Below are positions 1-8,281 of a DNA stretch of 51,618 bases, piece after piece (position 1 is the first letter of the stretch; every line of letters begins with the position of its first letter). A program made the translations under genes and the position numbers. The notes beneath the pieces were generated by a model. The model saw only the letters and a program-made list of their open reading frames with translations, ran no database searches and had not been told where the DNA came from. Source of the stretch: Candidatus Paceibacter normanii SCGC AAA255-P19 (lineage in GTDB: Bacteria > Patescibacteriota > Minisyncoccia > Minisyncoccales > Paceibacteraceae); assembly GCA_000398025.1 (NCBI GenBank), contig ASKX01000006.1:1-51618 (forward strand), written 5' to 3'.

Positions 1-71
1 AAGGACTGGTTAAGGTTTTAGCTTTAAAAATGAAGGAAATCTGGCTTGGAAATAAATTTTGTCAAAAATTC

Positions 72-100
72 TTGACAAAATACTTTACTCACGGTATACT
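72..100 (+). promoter_or_regulatory. Sigma70-type promoter of the nadE unit
   Basis: TTGACA at 72-77 and TATACT at 95-100 are separated by exactly 17 nt. The expected start of transcription is near 107, which is where the 70-nt leader shared with the unit at 2171 begins. The same promoter layout recurs at 2136-2164. Confidence 0.85.
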
Positions 101-106
101 GAAAAC

Positions 107-176
107 AGGTAAATAGTTCCCGAGAGATTTTCTCTCGGCCTAAAACCGAATACACAGAAACCCTGAAGGAGGTGAA
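107..176 (+). repeat. 70-nt 5' leader, copy 1 (hairpin plus strong RBS)
   Basis: This leader is identical over 70 nt to 2171-2240. It contains a perfect hairpin (CCGAGAGA, loop TTT, TCTCTCGG, about 120-138) followed by a possible competing CGG...CCG pairing, and ends in AAGGAGGTGAA, an almost ideal Shine-Dalgarno. The promoter in front is also shared but has diverged in the spacer. Identity that is stronger in the leader than in the spacer suggests a functional leader (attenuator, protein-binding or riboswitch-like element) or a recent duplication. No known riboswitch consensus was recognised. Confidence 0.75.
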
Positions 177-180
177 CGGA

Positions 181-1203
181 ATGACCAGTCAGAAAGGTCT
201 GATGGAAAAGATGATTATCGATTGCGAAAAGGTAACGAGCATTATTCTTGAGTTTATCCGGAAAAAGGTTAGAGACGAAGGGAAAGACGGTGTCGTTCTG
301 GGACTAAGCGGAGGTCTTGACTCTTCAACTGTGGCTTTCTTGGCTACCAGGGCTATGGAAGATCCCTCAAAAGTCCACGCTCTCTATCTGCCAGACAGAG
401 ATAGCGAAGGAAAGTTTCAGAACTACGCCCAAGAAGTCGCCCAGGAACTCGGCCTCACTTTCAAAACGATAGTGATCACCGAGGAAGTGAAAAGGCAAGG
501 TACCTATGGACCTCTTATCCTAAAGATTACCAACGCCTTGCCGTTTCTCAACCGGCTCATCGTCTGGACCTCTAATAAGGTCATCTATCCTTTGTTCTTT
601 AAGGAGCTGCCCTTCATTGTCACTCTGGAAAAAGGAGGCTCAGCCAAGAACTTCCTTACCAGAATGATCTACAAGGCGATAGCCTCAGCCATCGAAGAAG
701 GGTTTAATGCCAGGCATAGGACTCGAAAAAAGATTCTCGAAGAATATGCTCAAGCCCACAACCTTCTTTTGGTCGGCTGCGCCAACCGCTCAGAATCTTT
801 TGTCGGTTGGTTCGTCAAGGACGGAGTGGACGACTTGCCTATTGAAACCATCCTGAATCTCTATAAAAACCAGGTGCGTCAGCTGGCTCGCTATCTAGGA
901 GTACCAGGAAAGATACTCGGAGAAGCTCCTTCTCCGGATATGTTCAAAGGAATCGGCGACGAAGACATCATCGGTCATCCATATAAAAAGATCGATAGGG
1001 TCGCCTACGCCCTTGAGCATGGCCTCAATGAGGAACTCATCCTTAGAGAAGGCGTAACTCCGGAAGAGCTTGAAGAGATTAAGAGCTTACATCGACTATC
1101 ATCCTGGAAACGGGAAAATCCCCATGAATTTCCCGACACCGAGAAAACACCAACTGCCAAAAGAATACTTACTGCTAAAAAAGTTAAGGCTGGATTGACC
1201 TAA
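181..1203 (+). CDS. nadE: NAD synthetase-like amidating PP-loop enzyme
   Basis: Probably NH3-dependent NAD synthase (deamido-NAD + ATP + ammonia to NAD) in the cytoplasm. The 340-aa product has the PP-loop ATP-binding motif SGGLDS at residues 43-48 and the family-typical segment NRSE followed by the C-terminal VDDLPIETILNLYKNQVRQLA and APSPDM regions. It has no N-terminal nitrilase (glutaminase) domain, so it would depend on free ammonia. A GTG nine bases upstream (172) lies inside the Shine-Dalgarno AAGGAGGTGA, so the ATG at 181 is the better start. The gene has its own promoter and leader and a hairpin at its end, so it is a monocistronic unit. Its codon use looks more GC-rich than the neighbours, possibly from transfer. 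A related PP-loop amidotransferase is the alternative. Confidence 0.82.
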   Translation: MTSQKGLMEKMIIDCEKVTSIILEFIRKKVRDEGKDGVVLGLSGGLDSSTVAFLATRAMEDPSKVHALYLPDRDSEGKFQNYAQEVAQELGLTFKTIVITEEVKRQGTYGPLILKITNALPFLNRLIVWTSNKVIYPLFFKELPFIVTLEKGGSAKNFLTRMIYKAIASAIEEGFNARHRTRKKILEEYAQAHNLLLVGCANRSESFVGWFVKDGVDDLPIETILNLYKNQVRQLARYLGVPGKILGEAPSPDMFKGIGDEDIIGHPYKKIDRVAYALEHGLNEELILREGVTPEELEEIKSLHRLSSWKRENPHEFPDTEKTPTAKRILTAKKVKAGLT

Positions 1204-1212
1204 TCCAGCCTT
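1186..1212 (+). terminator. Hairpin overlapping the nadE stop codon
   Basis: AAGGCTGGATT (1186-1196) pairs perfectly with AATCCAGCCTT (1202-1212), loop GACCT. The stop codon is in the loop. The following tract is AAATTAT, so the U-run is weak and termination may be partial. Confidence 0.6.
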
Positions 1213-1232
1213 AAATTATAGAATAGAACAAT

Positions 1233-2039
1233 ATGGATATTTTAGACTTAAGAGGAGCGGTTCTATTTATTTGTGCCTTTTTGAATTTTCTTCTGGCTTT
1301 ATCTTTGTGGTTAAGGAGAGAGGAGAGGAAAGATATTTTATATTTGAGTATTACTGCTCTGTTTTCCGGGCTTTACGCAGTTTTTTGTGGGGGGGTTTAT
1401 TTCTTTTGGACTCCCGGTTCTTTTGCGTCAACGCTTTGGTATCGATTAACCTGGTTGGGGGTTTTAATGGTTCCTCCTTTTGTCCTCTTTACTTATTATT
1501 TCACCAACAGAATTAAAAAAATTAAATTGAAAGCTTTGTTTTTGTTTTTGGGAGCAGGTTTAATTGGTTATTTTGCTCTTACCACCACTCTCTTTCTTGA
1601 ATCAGTCCACTTTAAATATCCTACCATCTCAGGAATTGCCGGGCCTTTGGATTTCTTTGGCCGACTATACATATTTATCGGAATTGTCATTGGTTTGGTC
1701 AATCTTTTGAGAGAATATTTCAAAAGCGCAGGGTTTAAAAGATTACAGATAAAATATCTTGTCGCCGGAGTAGTTGTATACGCTCTGGCTGGGATGATTT
1801 TTACGGCAATTATCCCTCTTCTTACTGGCGAATCCGCCTACTACGACCTCCTTGCTTATTTTTCTCTCATCTGGATGTTTTTAACCACCTATGCTATTAC
1901 CCGTTATCGGTTGATGGATATTCGCTTTGTGATAAGTAGGGGAGTAGTATTTATTCTCTCTTTGGTCACAATTATCATTTTGGTTCTCTTTATAGTGTTC
2001 TTAGCTAACAAGTTCTTTGGCATTCCCTCTCTTCTTTAG
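1233..2039 (+). CDS. Stand-alone 7TM sensor-like membrane protein (kinase-less paralogue)
   Basis: This 268-aa, very hydrophobic protein has about seven to eight membrane segments and belongs to the same family as the N-terminal sensor half of the histidine kinase at 3302-5494 (histidine-kinase 7TM type). Both share the signature TTYAITRYRLMD followed by a last membrane helix. The kinase continues from there into GAF and kinase domains, but this protein stops. It is either a decoy or sensor partner, or the remnant of a duplicated kinase. It starts 30 nt after the nadE hairpin with no clear RBS, and ends before a strong terminator. Ligand and function are unknown. Confidence 0.7.
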   Translation: MDILDLRGAVLFICAFLNFLLALSLWLRREERKDILYLSITALFSGLYAVFCGGVYFFWTPGSFASTLWYRLTWLGVLMVPPFVLFTYYFTNRIKKIKLKALFLFLGAGLIGYFALTTTLFLESVHFKYPTISGIAGPLDFFGRLYIFIGIVIGLVNLLREYFKSAGFKRLQIKYLVAGVVVYALAGMIFTAIIPLLTGESAYYDLLAYFSLIWMFLTTYAITRYRLMDIRFVISRGVVFILSLVTIIILVLFIVFLANKFFGIPSLL

Positions 2040-2073
2040 TTGTATTTGTCAGGAATTGTTTTACAAAGATTAG

Positions 2074-2106
2074 AAAACTCTTTAGCTTAAAAACTAAAGG
2101 GTTTTT
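2074..2106 (+). terminator. Rho-independent terminator
   Basis: AAAACTCTTTAG (2074-2085) pairs with CTAAAGGGTTTT (2094-2105) with one G-T wobble, and is followed by a T-run. The A-rich 5' arm also allows termination from the other strand. Confidence 0.75.
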
Positions 2107-2135
2107 GGTTTAAGAGTGATTTTTGTCAGCAATTC

Positions 2136-2164
2136 TTGACAAAATTTTCCATCAACGGTATACT
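2136..2164 (+). promoter_or_regulatory. Sigma70-type promoter of the second leader unit
   Basis: TTGACA (2136-2141), 17-nt spacer, TATACT (2159-2164). It closely resembles the promoter at 72-100, including the flanking ATTC before the -35 and ACGG before the -10. Confidence 0.85.
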
Positions 2165-2170
2165 GAGAAT

Positions 2171-2240
2171 AGGTAAATAGTTCCCGAGAGATTTTCTCTC
2201 GGCCTAAAACCGAATACACAGAAACCCTGAAGGAGGTGAA
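2171..2240 (+). repeat. 70-nt 5' leader, copy 2
   Basis: Identical to 107-176, with the same hairpin (about 2184-2202) and the same AAGGAGGTGAA ribosome-binding site. Here it leads a 59-codon membrane peptide and then a methyltransferase. Confidence 0.75.
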
Positions 2241-2243
2241 AAA

Positions 2244-2423
2244 ATGAAAGAAAAGGAAAGGTTCTTCGGGTTCAGCAAAGATAATCTTGTTGCCTTTTTA
2301 AAAATGCCTCTGCCAGATATTATCTGGGGCGTTGGAGTGACGATATTCTTTCTCTGCTGCTGGATGCTCGATTGGTCACTGATAAGGCTTTCTTTAAGAA
2401 TGGAAAGGCCTTACATAAACTAA
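2244..2423 (+). CDS. 59-aa single-pass membrane peptide
   Basis: A short gene with an excellent Shine-Dalgarno (AAGGAGGTGA) and ATG, preceded by its own promoter and leader. The product begins MKEKERFFGFSKDNL and has one hydrophobic helix (about residues 24-48, IIWGVGVTIFFLCCWMLDWSL), then a basic tail ending ERPYIN. A charged N-terminus plus a single W/C-rich helix loosely recalls SecE, but no SecE signature is convincing. It lies 18 nt upstream of the methyltransferase gene, so the two are probably co-transcribed. The expression signals make it more likely real than a chance ORF. Confidence 0.65.
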   Translation: MKEKERFFGFSKDNLVAFLKMPLPDIIWGVGVTIFFLCCWMLDWSLIRLSLRMERPYIN

Positions 2424-2441
2424 ACAGAAAGGAGGTGAAGG

Positions 2442-3215
2442 ATGAACGCAAGCAAGATAGCAACACTAGGGAAGAACTCGACCCCCATGAAGCTCTGGGA
2501 CGAAGGCGCAACGGCTGGTCTTGAGAATATCTACCTAAATCGCGTTGCAGAGGAGCATCGGAAAAAGTTAGGAGAGCTCTTTCTGCCCACAAAAGAAGGA
2601 AGATATTTAGATGCAGGATGCGGTGCTGGTAGTATGTTCGAGTTTATAACTCGGGAAATCCAACCAGCCGAAGTGTATGCAGTAGACTGGTCAAAAGTCA
2701 TGTTAGAGAAGGCTAGGTTAGAAACGGAACGGCTGCAACCATTCTCAAAAACTAACTTTGCGTTCCCTTGTATTGACCACGCGAGAGTGCCGGGCTGGAT
2801 TGATCTTACAGAGCCCTTGGTTTGGCCTGATGGTTTCTTTGATGGTTGTATTTCCAACCAGGTAGTATGTTACCTTGTCTGCGGGTGGAAAAGACCAATA
2901 GAAGAACTAGCTAGGGTTATCAAACCCGGAGGATACCTGTATCTAGGGACCCTCCTTAACCACTGGGGATTTACCAGGGTGCTATGGAAGCATTTCCTGC
3001 CGGAATTTCTTCGAGCTCCAGTAGTCTCTATTCAAGGACTTAAATATAGGCGCATCTTAGACAAAATCTCCAAAGAATTGAAAAAGCGTGGCGCACAATC
3101 TCCGTCTCGAGAAGAGTTAATAGATTATCTAGAAACTCTGGGGTTTAAAGAGATAAAAGTGGTTCCAACCTACTGGGGAGGAAGCGTAGCTCTGCGAGCC
3201 AGAGTAAAATTATGA
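2442..3215 (+). CDS. SAM-dependent class I methyltransferase
   Basis: The 257-aa product has motif I of the Rossmann methyltransferase fold (YLDAGCGAGSMFEF, about residues 56-69), the acidic post-motif (VYAVDWS) and the post-core segment VIKPGGYLYLGTLL typical of ubiE/Methyltransf_11-type enzymes. The substrate is not predictable. The start is the ATG after AAAGGAGGTGAAGG, an unusually strong RBS in this genome. It is the second gene of the leader-2 unit and is closed by a clear terminator. Its GC-richer codon use resembles nadE rather than the genes that follow, so both may be acquired together. Confidence 0.8.
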   Translation: MNASKIATLGKNSTPMKLWDEGATAGLENIYLNRVAEEHRKKLGELFLPTKEGRYLDAGCGAGSMFEFITREIQPAEVYAVDWSKVMLEKARLETERLQPFSKTNFAFPCIDHARVPGWIDLTEPLVWPDGFFDGCISNQVVCYLVCGWKRPIEELARVIKPGGYLYLGTLLNHWGFTRVLWKHFLPEFLRAPVVSIQGLKYRRILDKISKELKKRGAQSPSREELIDYLETLGFKEIKVVPTYWGGSVALRARVKL

Positions 3216-3261
3216 CCCCTTTCGAAAAATCAATGTTAACCTTGAAAGGGGTTTTTATTTT
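3215..3261 (+). terminator. Rho-independent terminator of the methyltransferase unit
   Basis: ACCCCTTTC (3215-3223) pairs with GAAAGGGGT (3244-3252) and is followed by TTTTATTTT. The arm starts on the last base of the stop codon. Confidence 0.8.
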
Positions 3262-3301
3262 GGTTACAATATAATAATTAGACTTAACTATAGCCTGACT
3301 A

Positions 3302-5494
3302 ATGCCATTTGTTCTCGATTTAAAACTACTAGTGCTAATTTCAGCTATAATAAGTTTTGTTTTAAGTTGGATTGTTTTTCAGCAGGGTAAAAAGAATAAA
3401 ACTAATATCAGTTTTGCTCTATTTACATTCTTTATAGGTCTTTGGGCCTTTTGTTTTTATTTTTATTTTCATCCTGTTTTTTTCTCGCAATTGGTTTGGA
3501 TTAAACTGGTTTATCTTATATCCATTTTTATGATTCCGCCCGCTTTGTACTTTATTCTTTGTTTTCCAATGAGAAGAATGAAGTCTCTTTTTCCGTTTGT
3601 GATGCTTTATACTGCCTGTTCTCTTCCTCTAATTTGGCTTTTATTTTTCACAGACCACTGGGTAGAAGAGGTCATTGTCTACCCCTGGGGACCTCAAACA
3701 GTTACCGGCTCTGGGTACGTTTTTTATTTTATTTTTGTCGGTGCCGTAGCGCTCTTTGGTTTTTATAATTTAACCAAAAATTATCTAGCGGCGAGAGGTA
3801 TTTTAAAAGCTCAACTAAAGTTCTTCCTTCTCGGCGTCTTTTTTTTCGGAGTCCCTACAATAATTGTTGATATTGTTTTGCCCCTGGTAAGCGGCAACTC
3901 TCGCTACTTTTGGCTTAGCCCTGTTTTTGCACTGGCCGTACCAGGTGCCACCACTTATGCTATTACTCGCTATCGGTTGATGGATGTTAGAATAGCCATT
4001 GGTAAGGGGTTAGTGTATATTTTTACTTTGGCGGCTTTAGTTGCTCTTATATTTTTATCAATTTTCCTTAGCACCAAGTTGCCGACTCCGGTTTCGACAA
4101 ACGTTGTTTTGGTTTTAGCTATGATTGTTGGCATTCTTCTTTTCCAGCCCATTTTTCGATTCTATGAAAAATTTGCTGCCAAATACTTTTATTATGTTTT
4201 CTATTCTTATCAAACTGTTTTGACTGATTTGGGAAAAGGACTAACTCGGTTTTTAGATTTGAATCAACTTTCCTCTCTGATTGTTAACACCTTAATGAAC
4301 ACAATGAAATTAGACAGAACAGTGGTATTATTGAGGGAGCCCGGCGATGGGGAATACAGAATCCAAAAAAATATTGGTTTTAGAGAAGAAAATGGTATTT
4401 CTTTGGTTAAAGACAATTTTTTAACCATCTGGCTGGAAAGAACTCAAAAGCCCTTAGTTTATGAAGAACTTTCTTTAATCGTCCGCGACACAACAAAGGA
4501 GGAAGAGAAAGAAAGATTGGGAATTTTACAATCAAATATGAAAAGGATTGAAGCTGCCCTCTGTTTACCACTTTTTATCGAAGACAAAATTATTGGCATG
4601 ATTGTTTTGGGAAATAAACTTTCTGGTGACCCTTACTCAGAGCAAGATATTGAGCTCTTAACTAATTTGGCTAACCAGGCCTCGGTGTCTTTCCAAAATG
4701 CCCGACTTTACTCAGAAATTAAAGGTTTTAGCGAAAAATTAGAAAGAGAAGTAGAAAAAAGAACTAAAGAACTACAAGAGGCCTATGAAGATTTGAAAAA
4801 ATTAGACAAGGCTAAATCAGAATTCATTTCCATTGCCTCCCACCAATTGAGAACTCCTTTGACGGCAGTGAAGGGTTATATCTCAATGATGCAAGAGGGC
4901 ACTTATGGTAAGATGCCAGAGAAAATGGAAAAGCCTTTAGATAATATTTACGTTTCCAACGAAAGATTGATAAAATTAGTTAATGATCTTTTAAATGTTT
5001 CCCGAATTGAAGCTGGCCGAATGGAAATGAAATTGGAAAAGGTGTCTTTGGAAGAAATGATTGTTAGTGTGATAGAAGAGTTAAGTAATGTAGCTAAAGA
5101 GAAAGATGTTTACTTGAAATGGGAAAAATCAAAGGAGACCTTGCCCAAAATTTCTTTAGACAGAGACAAAATAAGACAAGTGGTTATGAATGTGATAGAT
5201 AATGCTATTAGATACACCGAAAAGGGCGGAGTAACTATAAAAGCCAAGGAATCGGATGGCAAAATTCAAATTCTAGTTTCCGACACCGGTGTGGGATTGA
5301 CCAAATCTGAGTTGTCTAAAATGTTTGAAAGTTTTTCCAGAGGAGCGGCCGGAACCCGGCTTTATACCGAAGGGGTTGGCCTGGGGTTATATGTAGCCAG
5401 AAGATTTGTTGAAGTGCACGATGGCAAAATTTGGGCTGAAAGTAAAGGAAAAGGCAAAGGGTCGATTTTTTATATAGAGTTACCAATAATATAA
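3302..5494 (+). CDS. 7TM-GAF sensor histidine kinase
   Basis: The 730-aa membrane sensor kinase autophosphorylates a histidine and passes phosphate to the response regulator that follows two bases later. Residues 1-230 form the 7TM sensor (ending TTYAITRYRLMD) plus one or two further helices to about 290. A GAF-like domain lies at about 310-475, then a coiled coil, then HisKA with the H-box SHQLRTP (phospho-acceptor His about 514). The HATPase domain shows the N-box NVIDNAIRY, the G1 box VSDTGVGL and the G2 box GVGLGLYVARRF. All catalytic boxes are intact. A TATAAT at 3270-3275 with a poor -35 could be its promoter, and no Shine-Dalgarno is visible. The signal is unknown. Confidence 0.9.
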   Translation: MPFVLDLKLLVLISAIISFVLSWIVFQQGKKNKTNISFALFTFFIGLWAFCFYFYFHPVFFSQLVWIKLVYLISIFMIPPALYFILCFPMRRMKSLFPFVMLYTACSLPLIWLLFFTDHWVEEVIVYPWGPQTVTGSGYVFYFIFVGAVALFGFYNLTKNYLAARGILKAQLKFFLLGVFFFGVPTIIVDIVLPLVSGNSRYFWLSPVFALAVPGATTYAITRYRLMDVRIAIGKGLVYIFTLAALVALIFLSIFLSTKLPTPVSTNVVLVLAMIVGILLFQPIFRFYEKFAAKYFYYVFYSYQTVLTDLGKGLTRFLDLNQLSSLIVNTLMNTMKLDRTVVLLREPGDGEYRIQKNIGFREENGISLVKDNFLTIWLERTQKPLVYEELSLIVRDTTKEEEKERLGILQSNMKRIEAALCLPLFIEDKIIGMIVLGNKLSGDPYSEQDIELLTNLANQASVSFQNARLYSEIKGFSEKLEREVEKRTKELQEAYEDLKKLDKAKSEFISIASHQLRTPLTAVKGYISMMQEGTYGKMPEKMEKPLDNIYVSNERLIKLVNDLLNVSRIEAGRMEMKLEKVSLEEMIVSVIEELSNVAKEKDVYLKWEKSKETLPKISLDRDKIRQVVMNVIDNAIRYTEKGGVTIKAKESDGKIQILVSDTGVGLTKSELSKMFESFSRGAAGTRLYTEGVGLGLYVARRFVEVHDGKIWAESKGKGKGSIFYIELPII

Positions 5495-5495
5495 T

Positions 5496-5909
5496 ATGGC
5501 AAAGAAAATTTTACTAGTAGAAGATGAGAAAATTTTGGCTGAGATGTATCGAGAAAAATTTACTCAGGCTGGTTTTGAGGTCTTTTTAGCCTTTGAGTCA
5601 AAAGAGGGTTTAAAACTGACAAAAAAAGAAAAGCCAGATTTGATTGTTTTGGACATTTTACTTCCCAGAGAAAACGGAATCGCTTTTCTGGGCCGGTTAA
5701 GAAAAGACGAAGAGATTGCTTCTATTCCGGTGGTGGCTTTTTCAAATTACGACGATCCGGAAACAAAAAAGCAAGCCCTCCAATTAGGAGCTAAAGATTA
5801 TTTAATAAAGACTAACTACACACCGAGCGAAATAGTTACGAAAGTAAAGCAACTAATGAGCGAAGGTCGAAATGAGCAAAGCTCATTGAGTTCCTCAAGA
5901 AATAAATAA
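5496..5909 (+). CDS. Single-domain response regulator (REC)
   Basis: The 137-aa receiver domain has no output domain. The acidic pocket is D10/E11, the phospho-acceptor is D53 (VLDILLP), the switch Thr/Ser is S83 and the conserved Lys is K105 (YLIKTN). It is encoded immediately after the kinase and is surely its partner; output must be through protein contact. The last 20 residues (SEGRNEQSSLSSSRNK) lie outside the REC fold and are encoded by a palindromic repeat at 5862-5895. The stop codon is directly followed by the aspS ATG, so translation is probably coupled. Confidence 0.9.
   Translation: MAKKILLVEDEKILAEMYREKFTQAGFEVFLAFESKEGLKLTKKEKPDLIVLDILLPRENGIAFLGRLRKDEEIASIPVVAFSNYDDPETKKQALQLGAKDYLIKTNYTPSEIVTKVKQLMSEGRNEQSSLSSSRNK
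5862..5895 (+). repeat. Palindromic element inside the response-regulator gene
   Basis: GCGAAGGTCGA is followed by the hairpin AATGAGC, loop AAA, GCTCATT (5871-5887). It is read as EGRNEQSSLSS, the same frame as copies in murG and other genes. Confidence 0.75.
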
Positions 5910-7346
5910 ATGAAGAGAATTTTAACCAACGAAATTATTAAATATCTCGACCAAAAAGTGAAAGTTTGTGGCTGGGTAAATACGGTCAGGGCACACGGGA
6001 AAATTCTTTTTGTAGATTTAAGGGACAGGGGAGGAGTTTTACAATTGGTCTGCCCGCCAGATATAGCCAAAGACCTTAGGCCAGAATGGGTGATTTGCGT
6101 AGAAGGAAAAGCCAAAGAAAGACCAAAAGGCATGCAAAATCCTAAAATTGAAACTGGTAAGGTGGAATTGGCAGTGGAAGATTTAAAGGTTTTGGCTAAG
6201 GCCAAAACTTTGCCTTTTGCTATTGATACTTCGGGTTATGAAATAAATGAAGAGAAAAGGTTGAAATATCGCTATCTGGACTTAAGAAGGGAAAGACTGA
6301 GAAAAAATTTGATTTGGCGCCAAAAAGTAATTCAGTTTATGAGAGAATTTTTAATTAACGAAGGGTTTGTCGAAGTGGAAACTCCTATTTTAACCAAATC
6401 TACTCCTGAAGGCGCCAGAGATTTCTTAGTTCCTTCAAGATTACAGCCTGGCAAATTTTATGCCTTGCCTCAATCGCCTCAGCAATTTAAACAGCTTTTA
6501 CAGGTGGCTGGTTTAGAGAAATATTTTCAAATTGCCAGGTGCTTTCGCGATGAAGACCCGCGAGCTGACAGGCAAGCCGAGCATACCCAATTGGATATTG
6601 AAATGTCTTTTGTCGAACAAGAAGACATTTTAAGCTTGACTGAAAAACTCTATTCATCAATTATCAAAAATCTATTTCCGGAAAAACGAATTCAAAAAAT
6701 TCCTTTCCCTAGAATTAGCTATAAAGAGGCAATGAAAAAGTACCAATCAGATAAGCCCGACTTGCGAAAAAATAAAAATAATCCTGATGAACTAGCTTTT
6801 TGCTTTGTGGTTGATTTCCCAATGTTCGAATGGCATGAAAATGAAAAAAGGTGGGGAGCCCAACACCATCCCTTTACTAAACCTCAAGTTGAAGAGTTCG
6901 CTGAGACTTCGTCTCATCTCTCGCCTCATTCAACTTCGTTAAACTCGGCTATTAAAGAAATGAAAAAACATCCGGAGAAAGTTTTAGCTCACCAATACGA
7001 CCTAGTCCTAAATGGCTATGAAATTGGCGGCGGCAGCATTAGAACTACCAATTTAGATATTTTAACTGCTGTTTTTGAAGTTTTTGGTCACAAGAAAGAA
7101 GAGGTCAAAAAGAAATTCAGCAATTACTTTGAGGCTTTTAGCTACGGTGTGCCCCCTCACGGCGGAATTGCTCCAGGAATTGATCGGCTTTTAGCTGTTG
7201 TTTTAAATGAACCTAACATCCGAGAGGTAATGGCTTTCCCCAAAACTGGTGATAATCGTGATTTAATGATGGGTGCGCCCAGTGAAGTGACTGAAGAACA
7301 GCTAAAAGAATTACACATAAAGATAACCAAACCTAAAGGTCAATGA
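5910..7346 (+). CDS. aspS: Aspartyl-tRNA synthetase, bacterial type lacking the GAD domain
   Basis: A class II synthetase that charges tRNA-Asp, possibly also tRNA-Asn. The 478 residues comprise an N-terminal OB fold (KVCGWVNTVRAHGKILFVDLRD), motif 1 (FVEVETPIL), motif 2 (ARCFRDEDPRADRQAEHTQLDIEMSF) and motif 3 (PPHGGIAPGIDRLLAVV). Standard bacterial AspRS is near 590 aa with an inserted GAD domain. Here about 100 residues are missing between the catalytic halves, a compact form. An extra EEFAETSSHLSPHSTSLNS segment (about residues 329-347) is encoded by a palindromic repeat that has a sister copy in murL. The gene overlaps the following DD-carboxypeptidase gene by 4 nt. Confidence 0.93.
   Translation: MKRILTNEIIKYLDQKVKVCGWVNTVRAHGKILFVDLRDRGGVLQLVCPPDIAKDLRPEWVICVEGKAKERPKGMQNPKIETGKVELAVEDLKVLAKAKTLPFAIDTSGYEINEEKRLKYRYLDLRRERLRKNLIWRQKVIQFMREFLINEGFVEVETPILTKSTPEGARDFLVPSRLQPGKFYALPQSPQQFKQLLQVAGLEKYFQIARCFRDEDPRADRQAEHTQLDIEMSFVEQEDILSLTEKLYSSIIKNLFPEKRIQKIPFPRISYKEAMKKYQSDKPDLRKNKNNPDELAFCFVVDFPMFEWHENEKRWGAQHHPFTKPQVEEFAETSSHLSPHSTSLNSAIKEMKKHPEKVLAHQYDLVLNGYEIGGGSIRTTNLDILTAVFEVFGHKKEEVKKKFSNYFEAFSYGVPPHGGIAPGIDRLLAVVLNEPNIREVMAFPKTGDNRDLMMGAPSEVTEEQLKELHIKITKPKGQ
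6893..6957 (+). repeat. Palindromic element, EFAET subtype, in aspS
   Basis: GAGTTCGCTGAGAC is followed by a hairpin (TGAGAC, TTC, GTCTCA, 6902-6916), TCTCGCC and a second imperfect palindrome ending ACTCGGC. It aligns with 10707-10765 in murL and is read in the same frame (EFAETxS). Confidence 0.65.
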
Positions 7347-8281
7347 CAGACAGACTAAAAATATTTCTTGCTGTTTTTATTTTGAGTTTACCCGTCTGGT
7401 GGGGGGTAAATGCTTTCCAAAAAGATCTGGAAAGCGCTTTTTATGCTCAGGTATCCCAACCGCTCCAAGAAATTTCTTTAGTCAAAATTCCTCCCAAAGC
7501 CCAGAAGCCCAACCTCGAACTTCAAGCTAGGGCGGCAATCTCAGTAAAGATTAGCGGCGGAGGGAGTGAAAAAGTCCTTTTTGGTAAAAACATTAACCAA
7601 CCATTTCCCATTGCTTCTTTGACTAAGCTAATGACAGCTGCAATTGTTTTTGAAAACACGCCCGAAGATAATTACGATTTTTCAAATGTAGTAACTGTTT
7701 CTGGGAAGGCAGCAGCTCAAGAAGATGTTCCAGTTTTTGGCAACTTGGAAGCCGGGGATGAATTGCTTTTGGAAAGATTATTAGAACTAATGCTGATTTA
7801 TTCAAGCAATGACGCTGCTTTTGCTCTTTCTGAAATTATTGGTCAAGACAATTTCATAGAAAAAATGAACGAAAAAGCCGAAATCTTAGGATTGGAAAAT
7901 ACTCATTTTGTAAATCCTACTGGCCTTGATCCTAAAAAAATCTATTACGACCCAACCACCATAAAGTATTTCAACCGCGCCGCTACCAAAGATTTAACTA
8001 ACCTAACTAAATATATAATTGAGGAATATCCCAAAATTTTTGAAATTTCTGCCAGCCAAGGGCCTTATCCAGTAACAAATGGCACTTCAGACATTCTTTT
8101 ACCAGAAAAATTTAAGGCCGTGGGAGGAAAAACCGGCTATACCGACGAAGCTGGAGGCTGTATGCTTTTGGTTTTGGAGGATAAAAAAGGAAATGAAATG
8201 ATTAATGTAATTTTGGGAACTTCTTCTTCCGAAACTCGCATTACTGAGATGCAAAAATTAATTGACTGGCTCGGCTTATGA
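7343..8281 (+). CDS. dacA: D-alanyl-D-alanine carboxypeptidase (PBP5/6-like)
   Basis: A 312-aa serine peptidase that trims the terminal D-Ala of peptidoglycan peptides outside the membrane. The N-terminal hydrophobic segment (about residues 6-25) is a signal or anchor. The active-site triad of the S11 family is present: SLTK at residues 92-95, the SSN motif near 154 (YSSNDAAFAL), and KTG near 262 (VGGKTGYTDEAGG). The C-terminal amphipathic anchor of E. coli PBP5 is absent. It overlaps aspS (ATGA) and mraY by 4 nt each, marking the start of the wall gene run. Confidence 0.9.
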   Translation: MTDRLKIFLAVFILSLPVWWGVNAFQKDLESAFYAQVSQPLQEISLVKIPPKAQKPNLELQARAAISVKISGGGSEKVLFGKNINQPFPIASLTKLMTAAIVFENTPEDNYDFSNVVTVSGKAAAQEDVPVFGNLEAGDELLLERLLELMLIYSSNDAAFALSEIIGQDNFIEKMNEKAEILGLENTHFVNPTGLDPKKIYYDPTTIKYFNRAATKDLTNLTKYIIEEYPKIFEISASQGPYPVTNGTSDILLPEKFKAVGGKTGYTDEAGGCMLLVLEDKKGNEMINVILGTSSSETRITEMQKLIDWLGL

